This document shows, in pieces, positions 48,142 through 56,830 of a DNA stretch of 64,000 bases (positions are counted from its first letter, which is position 1; each line of letters begins with the position of its first letter). The stretch spans positions 283,225 to 347,224 of the forward strand of contig NZ_JACHJG010000009.1 in NCBI RefSeq assembly GCF_014203545.1. The letters are read 5' to 3'. A program made the translations under genes and the position numbers. The notes beneath the pieces were generated by a model, which was given only the letters and a program-made list of their open reading frames with translations, was not told the origin of the DNA and did not search any database. Source of the DNA: Streptomyces netropsis (GTDB taxonomy: Bacteria; Actinomycetota; Actinomycetes; Streptomycetales; Streptomycetaceae).

Positions 48142-50973
48142 TCAGCTCAGCTGGCGCCGCACCAGTTCGTGGAACAGGCCGCCCGTATCGGCGAGCAGTT
48201 CCGCCGGCGGGCCCTGTTGGACGACTCGGCCTTCCGACATCGCGATCACCCGGTCCGCGCCCATGACCGTGGACAGCCGGTGGGCTATCACGACGCGGGT
48301 GGCGCGCAGGGTGCGGGTGGATTCGATGACGACGCGCTGGGCTTCGTTGTCCAGCGCGCTGGTGGCCTCGTCGAAGAAGAGGACGCGCGGCTTGCGGATG
48401 AGGGCCTGGGCGATCATCAGGCGTTGGCGCTGGCCGCCCGAGACGGTGCCGCCGCCGTCGGAGAGCATGGTGTGCATGCCCATGGGCATGGCCTTGATGT
48501 CCTCGGCCAGGCCCGCCATCGCGGCCGCCTCCCACGCCTCGTCGAGCGGGTACGTCTCGGCGCCGCAGATGCAGTCGAGGATCGAGCCGGAGAAGGGCTG
48601 GGCGTTCTGCAGGACGACGCCGCACTGGCGGCGGACGGCCGACCGGTCGAGGGCCGCCAGGTCCTGGCCGTCGTAGAGCACGCTGCCGGAGAGGGGCTTG
48701 TCGAAGCCGATGAGCAGGCGCAGCAGGGTCGACTTGCCGCAGCCGCTGGCGCCGACGATCGCGACGAACTCTCCCGGCCGCACCTGGAACGACACGTCGT
48801 CGAGGACCAGCGGGCCGTCGTCGGTGTACCGGTAGGAGACGTTCTTGGTCTCGACGGCGCCGCTCAGTTCGCCCGGTGGGGTGCTGGAGGCGCGTACTTC
48901 CGGGGTTTCCGCGAGGAGTGGTTTGATCTGCTCGAACATCGGCTGTACGGCGGCGGCCGAGAGGAGCGCGCCGGTGAGCTGGGTGACGGAGGAGAGCATC
49001 ATCGTCACGGCGGTGCTGAAGGTGAGGAACTCGCCGGCGGTCATGGTGCCCCGGGCCGGGCCGGCCAGCAGCATGAACATCACGAGCGTGCACAGCGGCA
49101 GATAGACCGCGTTGAGCACCGTGATGACGTTCTTGATCCGGCCGATGCGCTGTTGCAGTTCGCGGGTGCGGGCGAACTCCCGGGCCCAGGCGGCGTAGGC
49201 GAAGCTCTCGGCCGCGGCGACGCGCAGCTTGGGCAGTCCGCGCAGGGTCTGGAACGCCTGGTTGTTGAGCTTGTTGCCGAGTCTGATCAGCTGTCGTTGG
49301 TAGCGCAGCTGCCACAGTCCGAGGCCGAGGAAGACCGCGGCGATGACGAGCAGCATGGCGACCGCTGCCATCGCCAGCGGCACGCTGTAGACGAGCAGCA
49401 GCACGAGGTTCATCGTGCCGACGGTGCCCGCTTGTACGGACACGGAGCCGATGCCGGACAGCACGCGGCGGATGGCGCTGATGCCCATGGCCGCGCCGGC
49501 CAGTTCGCCCGTGGAGCGTTCGGCGAAGAACTTCGTCGGCAGCCGCAGCAGCCGGTCCCATACGGCCGGCTGCAGGGTGGCCTCGATACGGCCCTCCATG
49601 CGGAGGATGGACATGTTCTGCAGCAGCATGAACGCGGCGGAGACGACGCTGGTCGCGATGAGCGCCAGGGTGGTCGCCACGATGAGGTCGTTCTCGGCGT
49701 TGGGCACGTACTCGCCGAGCACCCTGCCGGTGGCGACGGGGACGAGCGCGCCCAGGCCGACGGCGACCAGCCCGCCCAGAACGAGGCCGCGCAGCTCACC
49801 GCGGGTGCCGCGCACGCTGAAGCGCAGCAGCCTCAGCATGGTCGGTTTCCCGTCGGGCAACGGGCGGTAGAGCATGACGGCGCGGGGGGCGAAGTCCTCC
49901 GCGTTGGCCTTGCCGATCCTCGTCGGCTCGCCGAGGGCGGGGTCCACCGCCTCGTACGCGCCTCGGCGCCACAGGAGCGCGACCGGATCCCCGGTGTCGG
50001 CCCGCTGCCCCACCAGGGGGCCGCTGTCCTCCCGCCACCAGCGCCCGTCGAGCTTGACGGCGCGGGTGCGGATACGTGAGGCGAGGGCGATGCGTTCGAC
50101 GGGGTCCAGCCGCTGGGCCGGGAGGGACGTCCCGGCCGGTTCGGACAGGGTGATGCCCGCGTCGTCGGCGACCAGGCGGCACACGGCGAAGGTCGCGTCG
50201 TCGCTCCCGCCGCGGCGGGTCGTCCTGCCGGAGCGGTCGATCGAGGCCAGCAGCGCCTGGTCCGCCTGGGTGCGGGCGGCCTCGCCCGCCTCGATGCCGG
50301 CGGCCGTGCGGTCCTCGTGGGCGCGCTCGAGCTGCTCGATCCAGTCGTCCAGGGCGTACAGCAGCCGGTACTGCTGGTCGACCATGCCCTGCCACATCGC
50401 CGGGTCGACCAGGAGGGTACCGATCGCCTCCGCCGCGTACGCGGCGCCGTACTGCACGCTGCCCGGGGTGATCCGCATCCACAGGATGTCGTCGTCGGCC
50501 CCGCCGTGTCCGGTGGTGGCGCGGCCGTCCAGCGGTGCCTGGTAGAGCACCCGCAGGCCGCGGCCGATGCCGCGTGCGAAGGCGTCCTCCAGGGGGCTCG
50601 GCGGCGCGTCGGCGTATCCGTACCACTGGTCGGCGTACTCAGGCCGGTACAGCTCGCGCAGCTCGATGCGGCGGAGCAGGCAGCCTTGCAGGGGCCGGCC
50701 GACCAGGGTGTGTTCGGGGCCCTCGGCCGGGCCCAGCAGCAGGGTGCCCGCCTCCAGCCGGCCCAGGAAGTGCCAGTGCCCGGCCTGCGCGGCGTCGACC
50801 GCGAACAGGTCCAGCGCGCCGTCCACGACGAGCCACAGCACGAGCGGGCCCTCCAGGGACAGGCTGCGGACGCCGGTGCAGTCCACCGCCGAGCCGAGTC
50901 CGCCGAGGGCCGCCACGACCGGGTCGGGGGTGCCGGCGGGATGAGGGACCGTGGCGTGGTGCGGGGTCGTCAC
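48142..50973 (-). CDS. NHLP/NHLM-type peptide export ABC transporter, permease/ATPase subunit
   Basis: 943 aa. A long N-terminal soluble region (about 1-375) typical of NHLM system ATP-binding subunits, then an ABC exporter membrane domain (about 385-680) and ABC ATPase (about 705-940): Walker A GASGCGKST, signature VSGGQRQ, Walker B VLFFDEAT, His switch IAHRLST. Lacks a C39 peptidase, which the adjacent partner has. Starts one base after the partner's stop. The pair most likely exports a leader-processed peptide. Confidence 0.9.
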   Translation of the reverse strand: MTTPHHATVPHPAGTPDPVVAALGGLGSAVDCTGVRSLSLEGPLVLWLVVDGALDLFAVDAAQAGHWHFLGRLEAGTLLLGPAEGPEHTLVGRPLQGCLLRRIELRELYRPEYADQWYGYADAPPSPLEDAFARGIGRGLRVLYQAPLDGRATTGHGGADDDILWMRITPGSVQYGAAYAAEAIGTLLVDPAMWQGMVDQQYRLLYALDDWIEQLERAHEDRTAAGIEAGEAARTQADQALLASIDRSGRTTRRGGSDDATFAVCRLVADDAGITLSEPAGTSLPAQRLDPVERIALASRIRTRAVKLDGRWWREDSGPLVGQRADTGDPVALLWRRGAYEAVDPALGEPTRIGKANAEDFAPRAVMLYRPLPDGKPTMLRLLRFSVRGTRGELRGLVLGGLVAVGLGALVPVATGRVLGEYVPNAENDLIVATTLALIATSVVSAAFMLLQNMSILRMEGRIEATLQPAVWDRLLRLPTKFFAERSTGELAGAAMGISAIRRVLSGIGSVSVQAGTVGTMNLVLLLVYSVPLAMAAVAMLLVIAAVFLGLGLWQLRYQRQLIRLGNKLNNQAFQTLRGLPKLRVAAAESFAYAAWAREFARTRELQQRIGRIKNVITVLNAVYLPLCTLVMFMLLAGPARGTMTAGEFLTFSTAVTMMLSSVTQLTGALLSAAAVQPMFEQIKPLLAETPEVRASSTPPGELSGAVETKNVSYRYTDDGPLVLDDVSFQVRPGEFVAIVGASGCGKSTLLRLLIGFDKPLSGSVLYDGQDLAALDRSAVRRQCGVVLQNAQPFSGSILDCICGAETYPLDEAWEAAAMAGLAEDIKAMPMGMHTMLSDGGGTVSGGQRQRLMIAQALIRKPRVLFFDEATSALDNEAQRVVIESTRTLRATRVVIAHRLSTVMGADRVIAMSEGRVVQQGPPAELLADTGGLFHELVRRQLS

Positions 50974-50974
50974 C

Positions 50975-53221
50975 TCACGTCTCCTTGATCAGTTCGGCGT
51001 ACGCGCCCTGCGCGGCCGCCAGGTGCTCGTGCCGTCCGCGTTCCACGACCGTGCCGCGGTCGAGGACGACGATCTCGTCGCTGTCGCGCACCGTGCTCAG
51101 CCGGTGGGCGATGACGACGCAGGCGCAGCCGCGGCGGCGCAGGTTGTCGATGACGATCCGTTCGGTCGCCGCGTCCAGGGCGCTGGTCACTTCGTCGAGG
51201 ACCATGACGCTGGGTCGGCGCACCAAGGCGCGGGCGATCTCCAGGCGTTGGCGCTGGCCTCCGGAGAAGTTGCGGCCGTCCTGCTCGACGCGGCTGTGGA
51301 TGCCGCCGGGGCGCCGGGCCACCACGTCGTGGACGGCGGCGTCCTCGAGGGCGGCGACGACGGCCTCGTCGGTGATGGAGGGGTCCCACAGCGCGATGTT
51401 GTCGCGGACGGTGCCCTCGAAGAGGAAGACGTCCTGGTCGACGAAGGAGACGGAGGCGGCCAGCGCGCCGCGCGGGATGTCCGCAAGGCGCATCCCGTCG
51501 ATGCGGATGGCGCCCTCCCAGGGGGCGTAGAGGCCGGATATCAGCCGGGAGACGGTGGACTTGCCGCTGCCGGAGCCGCCGACGAGGGCGACCTGCTGCC
51601 CGGGGCCGACCGTGAGCGAGAAGTCCTTCAGCAGCGGGGCGTCCAGGGGGCTGTAGCCGAAGGTGATGTGGTCCAGCTCCACATGGCCCTTCAGGCGCCG
51701 GGTGGCGGCGGCGGGCTCGCGCCGTGAGTAGAGCGGGTCGACGGGGAAGTTCTCGACGTCCTTGAGGCGGGCGACGTCGGCCGCGAAGTCCTGGATCCGT
51801 CCGGCCACGCCGTTGAGGCGGGTGATGGGCGCGGTGAAGCTGGTCACCAGGGCCTGGAAGGCGACGAGCAGTCCGACCGAGAGGTGCCCCTCCACCGCCC
51901 GCAGGCCGCCGATCATCAGGATCAGCGCGCTGTTGAGGGCGGCCAGGGTGGGTGCGACGACGGCCAGCCATGCGCTGGGCACGCCGAGGCGCTGCTGTAC
52001 GTCGAGGGTGATCGCGTGTTGTCCGGCCCAGCGGCGGAAGAAGCCGTCCTCGCCGCCGGTGGCCTTCATCGTCTCGATGAGCGTCAGGCCGCTGTAGGAG
52101 GTGTTGGTGAGCCGGGCGCTCTCGGCGCGCAGTTTCTGGGTGCCGGTGGCCCTCAGCCGGATCACGATCCGCATGGCCGCGACGTTGAGCAGCGCGATGC
52201 CGATGCCGACGACGGTGAGCTGCGGGTCGTACGTCCACAGCAGCAGCGCGTAGAGCACCACGACCACGGCGTCCACGCCCGCGGCGGCCAGGTCCCGGGC
52301 GAGGGTCTCGGCGACCGCGTCGTTGGACTGCAGGCGTTGGACCAGGTCGGCCGGGTTGCGTTGGGAGAAGAAGGTGACCGGAAGCCTGAGCAGATGCCGC
52401 AGGAAGCGGGCGCTGCCGAGGGTGGAGGAGATGATGCGCCCGCGCAGCAGATTGGCCTGCTGCAGGGCGGTGAGCGTCGCGGTGAGCACCAGGGTGGCCG
52501 CCATCGACGCGAAGAGCACGCCCAGCAGGGACGTCTGCTCACCGATCAGGAACATGTCGATGTAGGTACGGCTCAGTGCGGGCACCGCCGCGCCGACGAC
52601 CACCAGCAGGAGGCTGGCGAGCACGGCGGCGAGCATGGTGCCCGACGTGCCGCGCAGCCGGGCGGGCATGGCGCCCATCACGCCGGGCTTGCGGCCGGCG
52701 CGGCGGAAGCCCTCGTCGGGCTCGAAGGTGAGCACGACGCCGGTGAAGCTGGTGTCGAACTCGTCCATGGGGACGAACCGGCGGCCCTTGCCCGGGTCGT
52801 TGACGTACACGCCCCGGCGCCCGAGGTGGCGGCCCATGCCGTCGTGGACGACGTAGTGGTTGAACTCCCAGAAGAGGATGGCCGGGGGGCTCACCTCGGC
52901 GAGCGCGGCCAGGTCCATCTGCATGCCCTTGGCCTTCAGCCCGTAACCGCGGGCGGCCTTGAGGAGGTTGCCGGCACGGGAGCCGTCGCGGGAGACGCCG
53001 CAGGCGATGCGCAGCTCTTCGAGGGGGACGAAACGGCCGTAGTGGCCGAGCACCATGGCCAGCGCGGCGGCGCCGCACTCCACCGCCTCCATCTGGAGCA
53101 CGGTGGGGGTGCGTACGGCCTTGGCGGTTCTGCCCCGGGGGACGGGCGTGGGCCTGCGGCGCCTGGTGTTCCCGCGAGCCGGTTCGAGGCGGCGGCGTCG
53201 CGCGCCGTGGGAGACGGTCAC
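50975..53221 (-). CDS. NHLP-type peptide exporter with C39 leader peptidase
   Basis: 748-aa peptidase/permease/ATPase. C39 domain at about 36-165 with Cys49 (VECGAAALAMVLGHYG), His122 (NHYVVHDGMG) and Asp142 (NDPGKG), the triad that cuts after double-glycine leaders. Then six membrane segments and an ABC ATPase (GGSGSGKST; FSGGQRQ; VMVLDEVTSAL). GTG 53221 overlaps the HlyD-like gene's stop (GTGA). Natural substrate candidate: the GG-leader peptide encoded at 54155-54373 in the same run of genes. Confidence 0.93.
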   Translation of the reverse strand: MTVSHGARRRRLEPARGNTRRRRPTPVPRGRTAKAVRTPTVLQMEAVECGAAALAMVLGHYGRFVPLEELRIACGVSRDGSRAGNLLKAARGYGLKAKGMQMDLAALAEVSPPAILFWEFNHYVVHDGMGRHLGRRGVYVNDPGKGRRFVPMDEFDTSFTGVVLTFEPDEGFRRAGRKPGVMGAMPARLRGTSGTMLAAVLASLLLVVVGAAVPALSRTYIDMFLIGEQTSLLGVLFASMAATLVLTATLTALQQANLLRGRIISSTLGSARFLRHLLRLPVTFFSQRNPADLVQRLQSNDAVAETLARDLAAAGVDAVVVVLYALLLWTYDPQLTVVGIGIALLNVAAMRIVIRLRATGTQKLRAESARLTNTSYSGLTLIETMKATGGEDGFFRRWAGQHAITLDVQQRLGVPSAWLAVVAPTLAALNSALILMIGGLRAVEGHLSVGLLVAFQALVTSFTAPITRLNGVAGRIQDFAADVARLKDVENFPVDPLYSRREPAAATRRLKGHVELDHITFGYSPLDAPLLKDFSLTVGPGQQVALVGGSGSGKSTVSRLISGLYAPWEGAIRIDGMRLADIPRGALAASVSFVDQDVFLFEGTVRDNIALWDPSITDEAVVAALEDAAVHDVVARRPGGIHSRVEQDGRNFSGGQRQRLEIARALVRRPSVMVLDEVTSALDAATERIVIDNLRRRGCACVVIAHRLSTVRDSDEIVVLDRGTVVERGRHEHLAAAQGAYAELIKET

Positions 53222-54024
53222 GGGAGCAGCCAGTCGACGGGGCGGCGTGCGGAGAGGTGGACGGCGCCGGTGACCGGTGTCGCGGAGTCGACGGCGTACG
53301 GGGGTCCGTCCGTGGAGGACCAGCGGTAGCCGGACCTGGTGGTGGAGGAGCGCTCCAATTCCACGAGGACCGCGACGGGCTTTCCCTGCCGGGAGAGTTC
53401 GGCGGCGAGCCGGCTGTCGCCGAGGAAGCCGCCGATCTGCGCCTGGGTCTGGGGCGCGCGGCCGACCGCCTTGACGTGGCCGCGCAGCACACCGAACTGC
53501 CGCTGGGGGGCGGAGGGGACGGTCAGATCGACCGGGGCGCCCACGGGAATCGTCCCGGCGCTCCCGTCGGAGACGTACAGCATGGCCACCAGTGGGTCGT
53601 CCGGATCCTTCACGCGTTCCACGGTCGCGACGTCCGCGCCGGTCGTGAGGACCGCACCCGTCTTGGCGACGAGGGTCGTCACCCGTCCCCCGGCCACCGC
53701 GCGCACGGTGCGGTCTCCCCGGTCCGTACTGACCTTGAGCAGAGGGGCGCCCGGGGGCAGCGTTCGGCCCTCTTCCGCGAAGACCGCGGTGACCTGTCCC
53801 GCGTAGGGGCTCTGCAGCAGGTAACTGCCCTCGGCATGGGTGAGGACGCCGGGTGCGCTCTGCTTGGAGGACACGGATCCGGTGAATGCCCAGAAGCTCG
53901 CCGCGGCCATGACGACGACCGTGACGGCCAGGACGAGTCGGCCCTGCGGGCGCGCGAAGCGTACGGGCAGATCGAGCTCTTCGGGCGATTGCAGCTTGGA
54001 AAGCGCCTTTTGGCGGAACTGCAC
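53218..54024 (-). CDS. HlyD-like membrane-fusion/adaptor protein
   Basis: 268 aa. One N-terminal membrane helix (about 31-50; LVLAVTVVVMAAASFWAFTG) and a lipoyl/barrel-sandwich hybrid region (YLLQSPYAGQVTAVFAEEGRTLPPGAPLLKVSTDRGDRTVRAVAGGRVTTLVAKTGAVLTTGADVATVE). In NHLP systems this subunit links the two ABC proteins. It is shorter than Gram-negative HlyD, as expected without an outer membrane. First of three overlapping export genes. Confidence 0.87.
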   Translation of the reverse strand: MQFRQKALSKLQSPEELDLPVRFARPQGRLVLAVTVVVMAAASFWAFTGSVSSKQSAPGVLTHAEGSYLLQSPYAGQVTAVFAEEGRTLPPGAPLLKVSTDRGDRTVRAVAGGRVTTLVAKTGAVLTTGADVATVERVKDPDDPLVAMLYVSDGSAGTIPVGAPVDLTVPSAPQRQFGVLRGHVKAVGRAPQTQAQIGGFLGDSRLAAELSRQGKPVAVLVELERSSTTRSGYRWSSTDGPPYAVDSATPVTGAVHLSARRPVDWLLP

Positions 54025-54154
54025 GGACTATTCCTTCGGCTGCATTCGTGACACGGGTGCTGAATTACAACGGCCGAGCCCGCCGCCCGGGCGGCGGACA
54101 GGCCTGAACCCCGGAATGACGGAATTCCGGGGTTCGTGGCGCCAGCTATCGCAC

Positions 54155-54373
54155 TCAGAGACCGGCGACACCGACGCGCACGCCGGCGATGCCCTCGACC
54201 TGGCCGGGCACGGCAAGGGCGCCCTGGACCGTCTGCAGGGAGGTGACGGTGCCGAGCACGTTGGTGACGTCGCCGGTCACGGCGCCGAGGAGGCCGCCGG
54301 AGATGGCCACACCGCCGGAAACGGCGTCCAGCTCGGCGTCGGCGATCTCACGGGTCTCGATGTTGTTACGCAT
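54155..54373 (-). CDS. Double-glycine leader peptide (bacteriocin-like precursor)
   Basis: 72 aa. Leader MRNNIETREIADAELDAVSGG matches the LD.VSGG consensus cut by C39 peptidases; the predicted core of 51 residues (VAISGGLLGAVTGDV...VAGL) is Gly/Val/Ala-rich and has no Cys. GGAAGGG lies upstream of ATG 54373. Directly upstream of the HlyD-C39-ABC export genes. No lanthionine synthetase or other obvious RiPP maturase is in the window, so the core may be exported unmodified or modified elsewhere. Confidence 0.82.
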   Translation of the reverse strand: MRNNIETREIADAELDAVSGGVAISGGLLGAVTGDVTNVLGTVTSLQTVQGALAVPGQVEGIAGVRVGVAGL

Positions 54374-54842
54374 GATGTGCGCACCCTTCCTTCATTTGTC
54401 CGGCTGTTTATCGATGACATGGACGGGCCGCGACAAAACGGTCCGACCACTACCGCGACGGCCCGGTCGAAATCGACCGCCGTTCTGAGAACCGCTGCGG
54501 TGCGCAGATAAAAGCACGTGAACGGGTGACGCGGCCAACCCGGTTGGCGACTTCAAGCGCAGGGAACGCCCCGTCAGGCGTCAGGCTTTCAGATTCCTTC
54601 GCCGAATAATTACAAGTCCTTCACAGGATCGAGTAACAGATACGGGCACCCCGGCGTCCTCGCGGAACATAAATGGACACACGCCCATCAAGCGCCATGG
54701 GCATAACCGGCATATCGAGGGGCGCCACACGGGAGTTACCGGCGGTCTCCACGCGATGTGGAGATTTACCGAAACGGCGTTCGGTGACGGGTGGATCACG
54801 CCGGGTCGCGGTCGAACCGCATGGGTGACCCGTTCAGCCGCC
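54374..54842. other. 469-bp gap upstream of the GG peptide
   Basis: Between the halogenase-like stop and the GG-peptide start (both minus). It contains the inverted repeat GGTCGA-TT-TCGACC (in the 54460-54480 area) and an A/T-richer stretch at 54585-54740. No gene is supported. The peptide promoter presumably lies here. Confidence 0.4.
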
Positions 54843-56414
54843 TCAGACCGTGACCGCCACCGCCGGCACCGGCCGGGTGTGCAGCCGGTGCAGGTACTCG
54901 TGGGCTCCCGGCAGGGTTTCCAGCAGGATCCGCTGCTGCCGTGCGATCCGGGAGAACTCGGCGTCCGCCGCGCGGCGGGCGGCCGGCCGGTGGGCGAGGG
55001 CGGCGGGCGGGGCGGCCCGGCCGGGGGCGAGCGCAGCCAGCAGGGCGTCGTACGGGGCCTCTGCGGTGTCCGGGGACAGGCCCGCGCGGTGGCCGACGAG
55101 GTATTCCGCCAGCGTGTCCGACAGCGGCAGTTCGCGCTGGGCGCGCCAGAACGGCGTGTCCGCGCGGGGCGCCGCGAAGTACAGCAACTGCGCGAAGTCA
55201 CGGGACCGTTCGTGACGGGTCCGTGCGGCGCGGTTGAAGCGGGTTGCCGGTGCCTCCGCGTCGTCCCGCGTCGGGAAGTCGCGCACCAGCCGGTCCATCA
55301 TGTGCAGGACGTCCGCGAGGCCCTCGTCGGCGAGGGGTTCCACGAACGACGCGGCAGACCCCAGCGCGACGCAGTTCTTCACCCAGGCACGGCGTCTGCG
55401 CCCGGTGCGGTAGGCGATGTGACGCACGGTCGCGTGGCCCGGGCGCAGGCCCCAGAGCGCGCAGAGCCGGTCGGCGGCCTCCTGGGGATCCGTACGGTCG
55501 CGCGCGTGGACGAGCCCCGCCCCGAACCGGTCGGGGAGCGGCATCCGCCAGGCCCAGCCGTCGGGCATGGCCGTGGCCGTGGTGAAGGGGTCGATGCCGT
55601 GCGCGGCGTCGTCGTGCGGGACGGTGACGGTGACCGCGCTGTCGCACAGCAGCCGGTCCCGGGCGTCGAGGAAGGGCTCCCGGAGGACACCGGCCAGCAG
55701 GAGGCTCTCGGCCCCGGTGCAGTCGAGGAAGAGGTCACCGGCGACGGAGGCGCCCTCCACGGTGTGCAGGACGGTCAGCATTCCGCGCTCGTCCCGTTCG
55801 GCGTGGAGGAGTTCACCGTGGACGGACCGTACGCCGAACCGGCGCATCGCGGTCTTCCGCAAGTACTGCGTGAACATGCGGACGTCCGCGTGCCAGCCGT
55901 ACGGGACGGCCGTCCGGCCGTCCAGCCAGCGCGGTGACTTCCTCGCGTCCATCAGCGGCGGCTCGCGGAAGCACGCGTAGTCGTAGGCCTCGGCGGTCTC
56001 GCCGCCGTGCCTGCGGTGCCGCCAGAAGTCCGACAGGGGGAGTTCCGCGCACCTCGGCATGTCCGCGCAGGGGCGGTAGAAGTGGTCCACGCCGCCGTTC
56101 CCGGTGATCCGCACCGCGCTTTCGGCCGCGCCTTCGGTACGCCAATTCACATAGCGGACAGCTGTTCTGAAGGATGCGCAGCAGGCCCGCATCCATTCTT
56201 CCTCCGAAACGCCGATGCGGTCGAACAGGCCGCGCTGCAATTCGGGCGCGAGGGCGCCCACCTGCCCGGTCGCCGATACCGCGGCGGCTCGCTGCGGCGT
56301 TTCGAGTACGGCGACGGAAACCGTGCCGTGGAAGGCGGACGCGAGCCGGGCAGCGGCGATCCAGCCGGAGGCCGTTCCGCCCACGACAACGACGCGCCTG
56401 ACGTGACTATCCAT
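54843..56414 (-). CDS. Flavin-dependent tryptophan-halogenase-like protein
   Basis: 523 aa, with the FAD loop VVGGTASGWIAAARL and the halogenase WxWxxP motif as WAWRMP (287-292). Alignable with PrnA-type enzymes throughout (PELQRGLFDRIGVSEEEWMRACCASFRTAVRYVNW; CDSAVTVTVPHDD; RRRAWVKNCVALGSAASFVEPL). The catalytic Lys79 equivalent is Arg61 (LQRGLF) and the Glu346 equivalent is Ala362 (VEPLADEG). It may therefore be a halogenase with altered chemistry or a flavin monooxygenase. It starts at ATG 56414 and shares an intergenic region with a divergent 58-aa peptide gene that contains two Trp. Confidence 0.85.
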   Translation of the reverse strand: MDSHVRRVVVVGGTASGWIAAARLASAFHGTVSVAVLETPQRAAAVSATGQVGALAPELQRGLFDRIGVSEEEWMRACCASFRTAVRYVNWRTEGAAESAVRITGNGGVDHFYRPCADMPRCAELPLSDFWRHRRHGGETAEAYDYACFREPPLMDARKSPRWLDGRTAVPYGWHADVRMFTQYLRKTAMRRFGVRSVHGELLHAERDERGMLTVLHTVEGASVAGDLFLDCTGAESLLLAGVLREPFLDARDRLLCDSAVTVTVPHDDAAHGIDPFTTATAMPDGWAWRMPLPDRFGAGLVHARDRTDPQEAADRLCALWGLRPGHATVRHIAYRTGRRRRAWVKNCVALGSAASFVEPLADEGLADVLHMMDRLVRDFPTRDDAEAPATRFNRAARTRHERSRDFAQLLYFAAPRADTPFWRAQRELPLSDTLAEYLVGHRAGLSPDTAEAPYDALLAALAPGRAAPPAALAHRPAARRAADAEFSRIARQQRILLETLPGAHEYLHRLHTRPVPAVAVTV

Positions 56415-56437
56415 ACGGGCCAGCGTGACCGGGTTTT

Positions 56438-56464
56438 CTGTACGCGACCTGTAGCCGGTCTGTA
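56438..56464 (-). promoter_or_regulatory. Three TACAG direct repeats, 11-bp period
   Basis: CTGTA on the plus strand occurs at 56438-56442, 56449-56453 and 56460-56464, i.e. TACAG three times on the minus strand with an exact 11-bp period, just upstream of the halogenase-like gene. One-turn spaced direct repeats are the usual binding pattern of SARP activators. Confidence 0.6.
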
Positions 56465-56572
56465 TTCCTCTGGATCGCCGGCCGGGGACGGCGCGGAGAA
56501 TTCCCATACGAGTGCGGCCGAATCTGTTGGTGCGGGGCCTGAGCGGGACCCGACTCACTGACAGGAGCAGAC

Positions 56573-56749
56573 GTGTTGAACGATCAGACTTCCCCGTCCC
56601 AGGTCCAGCACCCTCTGGAGGTTCTCGCGGAGATCGAATGGGCGGGAACGGTGAATCAGGAAGTGGCGCCGCTGTCGGAGCCCGAGAGTTCCTGGGCGGG
56701 AATGGCCGCCTTCGGCCTGGACGAGGGGCACGCGGGCGGCTGCGGCTGA
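56573..56749 (+). CDS. 58-aa peptide, possible RiPP-type precursor
   Basis: GTG 56573 (MLNDQTSPSQVQHPLEVLAE...) with AGGAG 7 nt upstream. The peptide is acidic, has two Trp (EIEWAGTV and ESSWAGMA) and ends GHAGGCG with a single Cys. No standard double-glycine leader. It is divergent from the halogenase-like gene and followed by a strong terminator. A precursor role is suggested by size, Gly/Cys tail and neighbours, not by a known family. Confidence 0.6.
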   Translation: MLNDQTSPSQVQHPLEVLAEIEWAGTVNQEVAPLSEPESSWAGMAAFGLDEGHAGGCG

Positions 56750-56761
56750 CGGACCGGGAAC

Positions 56762-56802
56762 GGCCTGGTGGGCCGGCCGCGGGACGGCCGGCCCACCAGG
56801 CC
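56762..56802. terminator. 18-bp bidirectional terminator hairpin
   Basis: GGCCTGGTGGGCCGGCCG (56762-56779) and its exact complement (56785-56802), loop CGGGA. It lies between the 58-aa peptide gene and the converging SARP gene end at 56831. Confidence 0.85.
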
Positions 56803-56830
56803 CGGGAAGAAGTACGAAGAAGAGGAGGGC

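Noticed and set aside
46675..50079. 1134-codon plus-strand frame
   Set aside because: Shadow of the minus-strand PASTA-like and export ABC genes; composition is typical of the complementary frame in GC-rich DNA.
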